A DNA stretch of 64,000 nucleotides from Candidatus Heimdallarchaeota archaeon (lineage in GTDB: Archaea; Asgardarchaeota; Heimdallarchaeia; Heimdallarchaeales; Heimdallarchaeaceae), in assembly GCA_016840095.1 (NCBI GenBank), contig JAEOSZ010000031.1:1-64000 (forward strand), in the 5' to 3' direction. Under the pieces are notes generated by a model. It was not told where the DNA came from. It worked only from the letters and a program-made list of their open reading frames with translations, and ran no database searches. Below are positions 45,235 to 55,049 of the stretch, in pieces (within the stretch, counting starts at the first letter, position 1; each line of letters begins with the position of its first letter). The position numbers and the translations under genes were made by a program.

Positions 45235-45696
45235 ATGGAATCAAATTCAAAAATGCAGTTCTACCAAGACATTATTAAAAAAGCTCATGACGCTTTTCGA
45301 GAATTTCTTACACATCTACCTGAAGATATTCTGGATTGGACTATACATGAATCATTGAATTCTGTTAGATGGATAGTTGAGCATGTGATTCATGATCAAA
45401 TGTGGATAGCCAATGTGATAATGGATAATTCAGAAGAAGGTTATCATTTTGAGAAAAGTATTAAACAGTATACCTTGGATGAACTCATTGAGAAATATGA
45501 TGATGTATTTATCGAAATTGAAGAGAAATTTACAGATCTCAAACGAGAGCATTTACTCGAAGCAAGAATGTATAAAGACTTCAGCATGACAGTAGAAGAT
45601 TGGCTCTATGAATATATCCATCATCTAAATCAACATAGTGGTGAGTTAGGACTGATTCTTTCTGCATGGAAAAGAAAGAAGAGATCACTAAAATAA
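45235..45696 (+). CDS. DinB-superfamily protein
   Basis: 153 residues, four-helix bundle. His ligands fit the DinB metal site: one in WIVEHVIHDQMWI and two in YIHHLNQHSGELG. The family includes thiol-dependent S-transferases (BstA, mycothiol/bacillithiol-dependent) and uncharacterised proteins. TATA TCTTAAATATAC (about 45203-45214) puts the start site at the ATG, so leaderless. Confidence 0.8.
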   Translation: MESNSKMQFYQDIIKKAHDAFREFLTHLPEDILDWTIHESLNSVRWIVEHVIHDQMWIANVIMDNSEEGYHFEKSIKQYTLDELIEKYDDVFIEIEEKFTDLKREHLLEARMYKDFSMTVEDWLYEYIHHLNQHSGELGLILSAWKRKKRSLK

Positions 45697-45703
45697 GTTA
45701 TTT

Positions 45704-46585
45704 CTATTTCTCAAGAAACTCTTCTGGTAATGCAGGTTCAATGTGAATTATTAAGTCACGAAAATCATCATCTTCTTCCAATTCAGCTTTAACTTCTTCA
45801 GAGATTTCATGGGCTTTGATTATTGACAATTCTGGATTAACTAAAATATGGAAATCTCCTGTATAAGCACCTAAACTTAATCTTAATCTAATGATATGAA
45901 CTTCTTCAACATGTTCAAACTTAAGTGCAGTTTTCTTTAGCTTTTCAACAACTTCCTGAGGAGGACCTTTGTCTAGTAACTCTGGTAGAGAGCTTTTTGT
46001 TATCTCAAAACCCGTATATAAAATCAGAACTACTATAACTAATGCAAAAGCTGGATCTAGCCACCATACATTAAGTTTAACTCCTAGATATGCAAATCCA
46101 ACAAACACTGAAGATATTGCGTCTGTTCTATAGTTTTTTGCATTTGCAATAAAAACAGGAGAATTCAACTTTTTTCCAATAGTCATCAATCCAAGATATA
46201 GTAGAATCTTTCCAGCAAAAGAAATAATAGCAGCAACTAAAATTAGAATGTCTAAATCATAAGATACTCCGGTAATTAGCTTCGAAATGGCATCATCAGC
46301 AATGAAATATGAAGAAAGCAACATTGTCGTTACTATAGCTAAACTCGAAATTGTTTGAAATTTGTGATGACCAAATGGGTGGTCAAAATCCGCTGGTTTC
46401 CTGCTTTTGCGTTCTCCAAAACCAGCAACAGTTGCAGAAACAAGGTCTAGTACAGAATCGAATCCATCAGCTATTAAACTGATTGAACCAAAAATGAAAC
46501 CTATGACTAATTTAAGAGTCATGAGAATTAGGTTTCCACCAATTGAAAGAATATTGGCCACTGCAGCTAAACTAAGTTTTACCAT
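45704..46585 (-). CDS. Cation diffusion facilitator transporter
   Basis: 293 residues, six TMs. LIADGFDSVLDLVSATVAGF carries the metal-site Asp pair of TM2, and FDHPFGHHKFQTISSLAIV is the CDF signature after it. The ~90-residue C-terminal domain (HVEEVHIIRLRLSLGAYTGDFHILVNP-type) is the metallochaperone-like regulatory fold. It exports Zn2+, Fe2+ or Mn2+ against protons. ATG 46585 fits the family; a TTG at 46612 upstream would also follow the TATA box (46644-46651). Confidence 0.9.
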   Translation of the reverse strand: MVKLSLAAVANILSIGGNLILMTLKLVIGFIFGSISLIADGFDSVLDLVSATVAGFGERKSRKPADFDHPFGHHKFQTISSLAIVTTMLLSSYFIADDAISKLITGVSYDLDILILVAAIISFAGKILLYLGLMTIGKKLNSPVFIANAKNYRTDAISSVFVGFAYLGVKLNVWWLDPAFALVIVVLILYTGFEITKSSLPELLDKGPPQEVVEKLKKTALKFEHVEEVHIIRLRLSLGAYTGDFHILVNPELSIIKAHEISEEVKAELEEDDDFRDLIIHIEPALPEEFLEK

Positions 46586-46674
46586 TAGAAACCAAATTTC
46601 ACTATTAAGCAATAAACGTTTTGCTTGAACTGTAAGTTAGCGGTATTTAAAAATAATAAGAGAAGAAAAGAAAA

Positions 46675-48024
46675 TTATTTTCCTCCACTTATTCGAAGTG
46701 GAGAAAGCAACATCCATGGAGCTTCATGACCGCTACGACTTTCTGTTTCCTTACTCATATTCTCTATTTTATTAAAGAGTTCAAATATAGTACATCCAAT
46801 TACAGCATTCTTGATAGGATACTTTAATTCTCCATCTTTCACATAAAATCCTTGATTTATTTGTGCTGAAACTTGAGGATTGTCTCCACTTGAATGAATT
46901 GATGAAGACATCAAATATATGCCTTCTTTCATATCTGCAAGAAGTTCATCTTTTGACACTGCACCAGCTTTAATTTTCATTGTATATGGAGCTGGACGAG
47001 GTCTAGACGCAAATGAACCTCTTGATGCATGACCTGTGTTCTCTAATCCTACTAAAGGAGCAGAATATGAGTCTGTAATGTAGGTTTGAAGAATACCATT
47101 CTCTACAAGTGTAAGCTTCTTTGGTACAACTCCTTCGTCGTCAAAACCTGCTGAATCTGTTCCTTCTGGTATAAAGGGGTCATCAATTATAGTAAGCTTG
47201 TTTGAAGCTATTGAATCACCTATCTTATCAACAAAGAAAGCTGTTCGGTTAAACACACTAAAAGCACTAATTCCGCTTGAAAGAATCGGATCAATAGTTC
47301 CATAAGTACTATCAGGATCAAGCAGAATCGGTAATGAAGTTGTGTCGATTTTTTGAGAACCTAACATCTTTTTAGCCCTACTTCCTGCTTCTTTTCCAAT
47401 TTTCTTGTGTTTAAAATTCTTCATCAAAGTTGCTGCATCATAATAATAAGCATTACCAATGTCTTCTCCATTTTGGATTTTGACTCCTAGATATCCACTT
47501 ACTGATGTTTGAGAAGCAAATCTGTCAATACCTTCTGAATTAACGATATATCTCTCTCCAATACCTGCAGTAAAACTTCCACTTACAATAGCATCATCGG
47601 TTATTGTTGCTTCTTGTATAGCTTCAAGAATAAGTTCTGTAAACTCTTCAACGGAGATTTCTTCAATCGTACTATCATATCGTCCAATAATTGTAGGAGC
47701 TTCTCTAGTGTCAATTGGTAACGATTTGAAATTTGGATCTGGAGGGCTGACCTTTGCTAAAGCATAAGCATCTTTAACTGTTTTTTCGATGGAATCTTCT
47801 GTAAAAATTGTAGTAGATGCCATACCAATAGCCTTATTCTTAACGACTCGAATTCCTAAACCTGAATTACTTGTATCTGTAAAACGTCTAATTGAACCTC
47901 TTTCAATCTGAACACTTTTTGCAGATCCAAAAATAGTATAAGCTTCAACTTGATCAGCGCCAAGTGATTTACCTGAATTTATAACATGTTCTGCTAATGT
48001 ATGAAGATCATCTTTTGAACTCAT
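46675..48024 (-). CDS. tldE: TldE/PmbA-type metalloprotease subunit
   Basis: 449 residues. The regulatory-like subunit of the TldD/TldE protease, without the HExxxH motif. Landmarks are SVQIERGSIRRFTDTSNSGLGIRV near the N terminus and the C-terminal block with GENTGHAS and PAPYTMKI-type sequence. TldD/E hydrolyse unfolded or modified peptides into the barrel chamber. It overlaps the TldD stop as TAATG, so the two are translationally coupled. Confidence 0.92.
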   Translation of the reverse strand: MSSKDDLHTLAEHVINSGKSLGADQVEAYTIFGSAKSVQIERGSIRRFTDTSNSGLGIRVVKNKAIGMASTTIFTEDSIEKTVKDAYALAKVSPPDPNFKSLPIDTREAPTIIGRYDSTIEEISVEEFTELILEAIQEATITDDAIVSGSFTAGIGERYIVNSEGIDRFASQTSVSGYLGVKIQNGEDIGNAYYYDAATLMKNFKHKKIGKEAGSRAKKMLGSQKIDTTSLPILLDPDSTYGTIDPILSSGISAFSVFNRTAFFVDKIGDSIASNKLTIIDDPFIPEGTDSAGFDDEGVVPKKLTLVENGILQTYITDSYSAPLVGLENTGHASRGSFASRPRPAPYTMKIKAGAVSKDELLADMKEGIYLMSSSIHSSGDNPQVSAQINQGFYVKDGELKYPIKNAVIGCTIFELFNKIENMSKETESRSGHEAPWMLLSPLRISGGK

Positions 48025-49418
48025 TATTTTGTCCCTCCTACAACAAGATTAGAAACACCGAGATCAGGACCACCTGCAGAAACAGGAACCCATTGTCCGC
48101 CTTTACCACATGTACCAAGAAATTCCGGTTTCCATGGTTTACCAATTGCAAAGGTATTTTGTAAAACTTCCAAAGTCATTCCTGACATTCCAACATTTCC
48201 CATCATGTCTGTAATCTCTCCTTTTTCAATGAAATAGCCCATTTGACAAGAGAAGTAAAATTGACCTTTAGCTGGAATAACATAGCCACCATAAGATTTC
48301 TTCAAATATACCCCTTCTTTAGCAACTTCAGCAATTTCATCAATATTCATGTCTCCTCCATCAACATAGGTGTTAGCCATTCTTGCTTGTGGAGTAACGT
48401 TGAAGTTCATCGCCCGACCAGAACCATTTGGTTCCATACCCAAAGCAGTTGCAGTCTCCAAAGTGTGGAAGAATTCCTTTTGAATACCATCTTCAACAAG
48501 AACACGTTTTCGAGCTTTAGTTCCTTCGGAATCAAAATCAAAGGACCCTCTTAGACCTTTGAGTGTGGGATCATCATATACATTTACTCCCTCTACACCA
48601 ACTCTTTCCCCAATTTTATCTTCAAGTATCGAGGTTTTGGCAATAACACCATCAGCTTCACAAGCATGTCCAAAAGCTTCATGAATGAAAACGCCAGTAA
48701 GTGAGGGGTCCATAATAACATTCATTTTGCCAGAAGGAGGTTCCTTTGCAATCAATAGTTTTTCAGCCATAATTGCAGCTTTTAATCCTTCTTCTTCTGG
48801 ATCCCAATGCTCAACTAATTCCCATCCTCCAGCTCCTCCTGTTGAATCAAAAACACTCTGCATTTTTGTACCGTCTCTTCCAACTACATTTTTCATAAGC
48901 CGAATAACATGTGTTTCATTCTCAACTTTAGTTCCTTTGTTATTGATGATTATTTCTTTACCATGAGATTCTTGATAAGTGGAAGAGGACTCAGCAATTG
49001 AATCAGAATATTCTCTTGCTGATTTTTCTGTATTAACAACCTTTTCGAATTTTGTTTCTTTATCAATTTCTCTTGGATCAATTTCAACTGTTGTGGTTCC
49101 TTTTCCTTCAAAAACCCAACCATCTCCAATAGTTCTTTCCTGCTTTGCGTATTTTGAGCCAGCTTGTGCCATTTTAATTGCTTTATTAACAGCCTGCAAA
49201 ACAGAGTCCTTATCAGTTTTGACTATTGTTGTAAATCCCCAAGCATTATCAATTAAAGCTCTAATAGCTATGCCACCTGTAGTTTGATTACTCACACTAT
49301 CAAACCTACCATTTCTAACAGTGAAAGATTCTCCCATAGCATAAGCATATCGAACATCAAGAAAATCTTTAGATGAGATTGACACTTTGTTGATTACTTG
49401 TTCTAAAATGTCTAACAT
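48024..49418 (-). CDS. tldD: TldD metalloprotease catalytic subunit
   Basis: 464 residues. HEAFGHACE is the HExxxH zinc motif; the downstream Cys of the family site lies near the C terminus. NTYVDGGDMNIDEIAEVAKEGVYLKKSYGG matches family blocks. The catalytic partner of TldE, active on unfolded peptides. First gene of the operon; the ATG at 49418 has no obvious SD and is probably leaderless. Confidence 0.95.
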   Translation of the reverse strand: MLDILEQVINKVSISSKDFLDVRYAYAMGESFTVRNGRFDSVSNQTTGGIAIRALIDNAWGFTTIVKTDKDSVLQAVNKAIKMAQAGSKYAKQERTIGDGWVFEGKGTTTVEIDPREIDKETKFEKVVNTEKSAREYSDSIAESSSTYQESHGKEIIINNKGTKVENETHVIRLMKNVVGRDGTKMQSVFDSTGGAGGWELVEHWDPEEEGLKAAIMAEKLLIAKEPPSGKMNVIMDPSLTGVFIHEAFGHACEADGVIAKTSILEDKIGERVGVEGVNVYDDPTLKGLRGSFDFDSEGTKARKRVLVEDGIQKEFFHTLETATALGMEPNGSGRAMNFNVTPQARMANTYVDGGDMNIDEIAEVAKEGVYLKKSYGGYVIPAKGQFYFSCQMGYFIEKGEITDMMGNVGMSGMTLEVLQNTFAIGKPWKPEFLGTCGKGGQWVPVSAGGPDLGVSNLVVGGTK

Positions 49419-49487
49419 ATGAATTTTTCGTTTAAATTTGATATTATAAAGTTAATTGTAAAACAATAAACAAATCATCTTGTTAAG

Positions 49488-50513
49488 TTACTGCTTAATA
49501 GGAGCTTGAATCCCGCAATTTTTACATTTACCAATCTTTGAAAGCTGCTTGATTTTAACATTATAATATACTCTCTCAATTAGAGTTTGACCACAGTTCA
49601 AACAGAAAGTTGTGTTTATTTCTGAGTACGGAAGATTACCTGTGAAAACGTAGTTTAATCCCTCCTCTTCTGCAATTCTTCTAGCTTCAATTACAGTATC
49701 CACAGGTGTTGGTTTTACATGCTGCATTTTGTAATGGGGATAAAATCTGCTAAAATGAATAGGAACGTTTTCATCCAATTCGTTAAGAACCCACTGTGAA
49801 AACTGTTTAATTTCATCAGGAGAATCATTATAATCAGGAATGAGTAACATTGTTAATTCTATATGAACGCCTTCAGACCACATCTTAATAACATTCTGCA
49901 GAATATATTTCAGTCCAGGAAATCCTGCTACTTCTTTGTAGAAATCATCTGTAAAAGCCTTGATATCAACATTTGCAGCATCAATAATCGGCAATAACTC
50001 TTCAAGAGGTTTTGAATTAATCAAACCATTAGAAACAAGAATATTACCAATATTATTTTCATGAGCTAATTTACCTGTGTCTCGAATCCATTCCCAGTTT
50101 ATGAGTGGCTCATTATATGTGTAAGCAATTGTATCACATCTGTTTTTTCGAGTCATTTCAATTGCATTCTGAGGTGTAACCTGAATCAAATTATTGCTTT
50201 CTGCTGAGATTTGACTGATGTTCCAGTTTTGACAATGAGCACAATGAAGATTGCATCCTGCTGTCCCAAAACTCATTGTAGATGTTCCAGGTTTATAATG
50301 ATATACTGGCTTCTTCTCTATTGGATCAGCATGAACTGAAGTAAATCTGTTGTATCCAAGAGCGTAAAGTTTTCCATCAATATTTTTCCTAGCTTGACAA
50401 TTTCCTAAGCTATTTGGTTGAATAACACAATTTCGTGGACAAAGCACACATTGAACTTTCTTTCCCTCTTTTTTATCGTAATATTCTGCTTCAAATAATG
50501 ACAAATGAATCAC
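49488..50513 (-). CDS. amrS: AmmeMemoRadiSam radical SAM enzyme AmrS
   Basis: 341 residues, related to PFL-activating enzymes. CVLCPRNC opens a Cys-rich N-terminal region, then ADPIEKKPVYHY and the radical SAM motif CNLHCAHCQNW. The C-terminal zinc ribbon has CLNCG and CKNCG. AmrS belongs to the AmmeMemoRadiSam gene cluster, whose chemistry is unsettled; the AMMECR1 and Memo partners are not in this window. It starts with GTG. Confidence 0.88.
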   Translation of the reverse strand: MIHLSLFEAEYYDKKEGKKVQCVLCPRNCVIQPNSLGNCQARKNIDGKLYALGYNRFTSVHADPIEKKPVYHYKPGTSTMSFGTAGCNLHCAHCQNWNISQISAESNNLIQVTPQNAIEMTRKNRCDTIAYTYNEPLINWEWIRDTGKLAHENNIGNILVSNGLINSKPLEELLPIIDAANVDIKAFTDDFYKEVAGFPGLKYILQNVIKMWSEGVHIELTMLLIPDYNDSPDEIKQFSQWVLNELDENVPIHFSRFYPHYKMQHVKPTPVDTVIEARRIAEEEGLNYVFTGNLPYSEINTTFCLNCGQTLIERVYYNVKIKQLSKIGKCKNCGIQAPIKQ

Positions 50514-50683
50514 TTAACACCCAATATGCCGATAGGTGAATAACGAGAGGTAAATTTGACTTTAAATCTGTCGATGATTGATGTTTTCTAAAATCTATAT
50601 TTTTGGTAAAAGATTAGTCTTAAAAAGATAAAGCACTCTATTTACAATTAAGATTAATTTGCTTTTAATCATTTTAAAATACA

Positions 50684-50688
50684 GAGGT
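50684..50688 (+). promoter_or_regulatory. Shine-Dalgarno GAGGT of the Hsp20 gene
   Basis: GAGGT six bases before the ATG at 50695 selects MAKTKE over the upstream ATG at 50689. Confidence 0.6.
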
Positions 50689-50694
50689 ATGAAA

Positions 50695-51063
50695 ATGGCA
50701 AAGACTAAAGAAATAAAGAAACGAAAATATTGGATTAATCCACATGTTCATTGTGGATGTGATTGTGGAACTAAAACCGAAGAACACGAAGAAGGATGTG
50801 CTGATATTGAAGATGAATATCGTCTGATATATGAGTTACCTGGAGTGAAGAAAGATAATATCTCAATCAAGGTAGTTAAGAACGGTCTAAGGTTAAATGC
50901 TATAAGAGACGAACATTTCGAATTCGTCAATGAATATCCTTTCTTGACAGAAGCTGATCCTGATGGAACTGTTGCACATTATAATGAAGGATTACTAGTT
51001 ATTCATGTTCCTATTATTGGTGATGATCCGTTCAAAAAAGTAGAATCAATTGATATAGGTTAA
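50695..51063 (+). CDS. Hsp20-like small heat-shock protein
   Basis: 122 residues. After a basic N terminus and a Cys/His-rich stretch (HVHCGCDCGTK) comes the alpha-crystallin fold: YRLIYELPGVKKDNISIKVV, NGLRLNAIRDEHFEF and AHYNEGLLVIHVPI. Such proteins hold unfolded clients. The Cys-His N terminus is unusual for the family and could bind a metal. The ATG at 50695 is set by GAGGT six bases upstream. Confidence 0.72.
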   Translation: MAKTKEIKKRKYWINPHVHCGCDCGTKTEEHEEGCADIEDEYRLIYELPGVKKDNISIKVVKNGLRLNAIRDEHFEFVNEYPFLTEADPDGTVAHYNEGLLVIHVPIIGDDPFKKVESIDIG

Positions 51064-51155
51064 TCAATTTCTACTCATCTTTTTCTATTTTTCTTGTTAC
51101 TCTAATTTGAAGAACTGTAACCAAAAACTACAAAAGGCAGAGAATTGAGTAAACC

Positions 51156-51845
51156 ATGGTTACGGGTAGCATGACTGAGGATAAATCAGAAGCAAAAGAT
51201 TTGAATATTATTAAACTGAAGAAAGGGGAGACTGTAAATATCAGTAAAGCTTTAGGTTCAAATAAAAGGCTTGCTATTCTAAGAATCCTTTCTGAAAGTG
51301 AATTCAATTTATCTGAAATTGCACAAAAAATTGATAGTACTCCTCAAGCTGTATACCACCATTTGCAGATACTTGAGAAATCAAAACTAATCTATGTAGT
51401 TAGAGAAGAGAGCATCAAAAATATGGCTAAGACTATCAAGTATTACCGCGCAAGTTACCAACCTGATTCAATTAATCTTCTTCTTTGGGCTCCTCTTGAT
51501 GAATTAGAAACTACAGAACTTGAAGAAAGAGTGCCAATACCAGAAAGACCTGTTCAACGTATTGTTAGAAAGATGGCAGATAAGGTTTTCAAAGATGTAA
51601 ATGATTTCAAGATTGAACTACTTACAACTGTAGTTAAAGATATGATTGATTTGACCCATCACTCAATGAACACTTTAAAAGATGACTATGGATTAGAAGT
51701 AGATGAAAAACTTTGGAATTTAATGTTACTATTTTCAAATCTTTCAGTTCTAAATTCCGCAAAGAAAATGGCAGAAGATGGAGAATACAGAAGTAAAGTT
51801 AACGATTTACTATCTCTATTATATGAGGAAATAGAAGATATGTAA
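51156..51845 (+). CDS. ArsR-family winged-helix regulator
   Basis: 229 residues. Residues about 25-110 form a winged helix: ALGSNKRLAILRILSESEFN, LSEIAQKIDSTPQAVYHHLQ (recognition helix) and LEKSKLIYVV. The C-terminal ~110 residues are helical and lack a CxxC metal site, so they probably form a dimer or sensor. ATG 51156 starts MVTGSM; no strong TATA was found. The neighbours do not name a target. Confidence 0.85.
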   Translation: MVTGSMTEDKSEAKDLNIIKLKKGETVNISKALGSNKRLAILRILSESEFNLSEIAQKIDSTPQAVYHHLQILEKSKLIYVVREESIKNMAKTIKYYRASYQPDSINLLLWAPLDELETTELEERVPIPERPVQRIVRKMADKVFKDVNDFKIELLTTVVKDMIDLTHHSMNTLKDDYGLEVDEKLWNLMLLFSNLSVLNSAKKMAEDGEYRSKVNDLLSLLYEEIEDM

Positions 51846-51853
51846 AAAATTTA

Positions 51854-54484
51854 TTACTCTTGTTTTTCGTCTTTATTCTTGTTATTTGTCAAAGATAATG
51901 AGAAATCTAAGGTTTTTTGACTAGATGTTTGAATATCTTTGAGTTCTACCTTGACTCCTATTCGTTTCACATCTCTTATTGCTTCTTCCAAATAATGTTC
52001 TCTGTCAATTTTTTGAACATCAACAATTGAAGGATGTTTAGCTCTTTTGTATAATGATGAACTTCCTTCTAAAATTATGAATGGAAATCGTTCATACTCT
52101 TTCCAAATCTCGTTTAAGTTTAGATCCATTCTCATAGAATAATCTTCAAGCGCCCCTATTGCAGGAGTTTTTGACTTGTAATCTTTTGGATTCCTTCTGA
52201 CTGGACCAAGAATAGTTGTTTTCTGAATAAGTTCTTCTCCAGAAATTTTTTTGAATTCAAGACAGAGCTCTATAACTTTCTTTCTAGCTTTTTCAAGATC
52301 TCCATCTTCAAGAACACAATGTAATGCAGCTGTTTGAACTTCTTTCGCAAAAGGTGAAGTGTCACTCCTAATTGCCTCAAAACCAACTATTGAAAGGTCA
52401 TTTGTGACAACACTGATGTAACTATACCGTTTCTTAGTTTCAGGAGCAAAAACAATTCTTAATGCTAAATCTACAAATTCTAGTTCCATTTCTTTTGGTA
52501 GTTTAGATTCATAAAACTCAAGTAATTCTTGGACTTCTGGAACTTCGGATAATGAGAACGTTTGTCCTTCCTTTATTTTTTCAAATAATTCAAACACAGA
52601 GTTTTTATCAGAAAGTTTGACGAAAATACTATCAGTATCTCCATATATCACCTGACATTTGTTCTCAGATATTTCTTGAGTCCATTTATCAATTTTCTTG
52701 ATATAATCCTTTGCTATACTTGTGATGGCATTTGAAATTTCAGTATTGTAAAAACGGCTTCCAACATAGTTGTGACTGCCATAAAGGGAATTAGCTGTTA
52801 CTTTTAATGCACTGGATTTTATTTTAAATTTATGAAGGTCTTTCTTGAGTTCACTTATCGTCTTTTGATCTGTATCTGTCCTTAAATAAGTTTCAAGGTC
52901 AGAAATCTTCTTTTTAACTTCCTTTCTCTCATCTAGAAGACCTTTCATCATGATTCTGAGGCCACTGTCAGGTTCATTAAGGAATTTTTTCTCAGGTAAT
53001 GCCATAGACCCATCATAACTTTCACCTCCAATGTTGAAAGCTACCATAATAGAAGGGAACATAGATCTAAAATCAGCTATTAAAACAGCTTCATGGAGAG
53101 TTCCTTTAGGAACCAGAACAAATCCACCAATCGCAAGAGATCGAGTGCTTTTTCTATAGGCTAACTCTTCTCTAGATGGCTCTGGTGGAACTAATGTATC
53201 TTTGTCTTTTAAAACTCTAAAGAGCTGAAATTCTCCAATGTGTCTTGGTGTCGAATAAATACCTTCTGATGGACGAATTCCTACAAATTTAATTACTTCA
53301 ACCCATTCTTCCATTCCCATTTCAAAGAATAAATTATAGATTATCTTAGCATCCAGAGAACAAGCTGTTGTGAGTTTTTTCTTGTGATTTTTCTCATTAT
53401 GTTTGTATGTTTTATTCCATAATTGATTGATTGACCCATAATCATCTTTTCTCTCAATTTTGAGAAGTTCTTTAGAGAACTCGGTTAGATTTTTCTTTCC
53501 AGATTTAGTTCTTAACCATCGAGTGCTTTTAACAAGATCATATGTTATGTAACCTGGAATTCTAAAACCAAGATATCCAATAGGAGGTTTTATTCTAGCA
53601 TCTTGAAATGGTCCTAGTTTTTCAGGATCTAGACCTAGATTTTCCATCCGAGCAAAAAGATAGGGGAGTGTAACCAGATTTCCGTTAAAGGTAACTAGAA
53701 TGTCAGGAGAGACAGAATGAATTTGAGCAATTAAATCTTTGATTAATGTTCTCTCACTATCATTATCTTCTTTCTCAAGAAAGAAGTTTCTTGTTTCCAA
53801 ATCACTTCCATCTTTGCTCCAGCATACTGATGCAGTAACAATTCTTTGTGTCTTATCTTCTAGAATGCTCGAGAAATTCTTAATTTTCTTACCTTCATCA
53901 GTAAGAGAGTTTATAACTAGATTTAAGCTGAGTATGGTAAATTGAAATGAATTTTTCTTTTCTATGTTTTTGATATCGTGAAAATCAACTTCAATTACTT
54001 TTCCAAACTCGTGAGATTCTTTTTCTTCATAGTTTGCTATTTCAATCCAATTTAAACATCTTAAATTATTATCTATCAGAAAACGAGAGACATAAGAAAT
54101 ATCATTTTCATAACTTTGTATGCCTTTTTCTTTCAGATTATTACTATATTTCTGAATACGCCAGGGATTTCTCCCAAGTATTTTGTAGAGAAAAATTGGT
54201 TTGTTCTGATAATATCTGTATTTAGTTACTTGATAATGATCTTTTATCCAATCTCCAAACTCTTTGTCTGTATAAAGAAGGCTTTGAATAGCGTTAGTAG
54301 TCTCCGCAAGGTCGTCAATATAGAAATAGGGATAAAATCCAGTTACATGAATAATTAGTGTTTGATTTTCAGAAGTCTTTCCTCTAATTCGAATTACTGG
54401 TTCCTCAACTTCATTCTTCTTTTCTCGTATGAAAAAATCTAAATCAATCAATACGCATTCTAATGGAGTGGGAGTGTCATTCAT
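51854..54484 (-). CDS. Family B DNA polymerase with disrupted exonuclease site
   Basis: 876 residues. The polymerase site is intact: DFRSMFPSI (motif A, from 471), KVTANSLYG (motif B, from 561) and YGDTDS (motif C, 614-619), plus APETKKRYSY. The 3'-5' exonuclease is not: Exo I ILSLNLVIN places Asn188 and Val190 where DIE residues belong, Exo II FNGNLVTLPY has Asn269 and Thr272, and Exo III ACSLDAK keeps Asp378 but has Ala374 in place of Tyr. So it should extend DNA without proofreading, as eukaryotic Pol alpha and Pol zeta do. The C-terminal QKTLDFSL resembles an imperfect PCNA-binding box. Confidence 0.92.
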   Translation of the reverse strand: MNDTPTPLECVLIDLDFFIREKKNEVEEPVIRIRGKTSENQTLIIHVTGFYPYFYIDDLAETTNAIQSLLYTDKEFGDWIKDHYQVTKYRYYQNKPIFLYKILGRNPWRIQKYSNNLKEKGIQSYENDISYVSRFLIDNNLRCLNWIEIANYEEKESHEFGKVIEVDFHDIKNIEKKNSFQFTILSLNLVINSLTDEGKKIKNFSSILEDKTQRIVTASVCWSKDGSDLETRNFFLEKEDNDSERTLIKDLIAQIHSVSPDILVTFNGNLVTLPYLFARMENLGLDPEKLGPFQDARIKPPIGYLGFRIPGYITYDLVKSTRWLRTKSGKKNLTEFSKELLKIERKDDYGSINQLWNKTYKHNEKNHKKKLTTACSLDAKIIYNLFFEMGMEEWVEVIKFVGIRPSEGIYSTPRHIGEFQLFRVLKDKDTLVPPEPSREELAYRKSTRSLAIGGFVLVPKGTLHEAVLIADFRSMFPSIMVAFNIGGESYDGSMALPEKKFLNEPDSGLRIMMKGLLDERKEVKKKISDLETYLRTDTDQKTISELKKDLHKFKIKSSALKVTANSLYGSHNYVGSRFYNTEISNAITSIAKDYIKKIDKWTQEISENKCQVIYGDTDSIFVKLSDKNSVFELFEKIKEGQTFSLSEVPEVQELLEFYESKLPKEMELEFVDLALRIVFAPETKKRYSYISVVTNDLSIVGFEAIRSDTSPFAKEVQTAALHCVLEDGDLEKARKKVIELCLEFKKISGEELIQKTTILGPVRRNPKDYKSKTPAIGALEDYSMRMDLNLNEIWKEYERFPFIILEGSSSLYKRAKHPSIVDVQKIDREHYLEEAIRDVKRIGVKVELKDIQTSSQKTLDFSLSLTNNKNKDEKQE

Positions 54485-54666
54485 CTCTCAAACACTTTCA
54501 CGAACTGTATATAGTACCTCTTTCCACCCGTATTATTTAAACCCTTTTTAAATACTGGGGGGAATTTTAGTGACTATTTAGAAAAACAACAAGATTTCAG
54601 TATTTAAACAGCCTTTCTATACGTTAAATTTTTAATCTATAAGATACAGTTTTATTATGTTGTTAT

Positions 54667-55044
54667 ATGTCTTCTAGAAGAATACCTCCAGATGTATATA
54701 AAAATAAGAAGAAATTAGAGCTATCAGCTGAAACTAAAAGTGGAACAATTGAAGAAACAATTACACTTACAAAACCATCAGATGATGATGATCCTAGACC
54801 ACATTATTGGTTTGTTCTGATGCTGTCTTTCGGGCAAAGATCAGGTTATGTGTATGATAGAAGCGGATTACATATCCCTGAACCAGATGCCTATGTATAT
54901 AGTGTTGAACTTTGGAAATTCAAGGGATCATTACTAAAGGGTGTGGAAACTGTTTCAAATAAAGTTGATTTTGATACTGCAGTTAAGACCTTTCAGAGTC
55001 TACAAGACGATTTAGTAAAACAAACATTCAAAATAATTAATTGA
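54667..55044 (+). CDS. Unknown small soluble protein
   Basis: 125 residues. A basic N terminus (MSSRRIPPDVYKNKKK) is followed by a beta-rich middle with SDDDDPRPHYWFVLMLSF and YVYSVELWKFKGSLLKG, and a helical C terminus. No family is recognised. ATG 54667 gives the only good start. Confidence 0.5.
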   Translation: MSSRRIPPDVYKNKKKLELSAETKSGTIEETITLTKPSDDDDPRPHYWFVLMLSFGQRSGYVYDRSGLHIPEPDAYVYSVELWKFKGSLLKGVETVSNKVDFDTAVKTFQSLQDDLVKQTFKIIN

Positions 55045-55049
55045 GCTAT

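Noticed and set aside
50570..50600. GATGATTGATG near the AmrS/Hsp20 junction as a box C
   Set aside because: No box D and no stem at the right distance.
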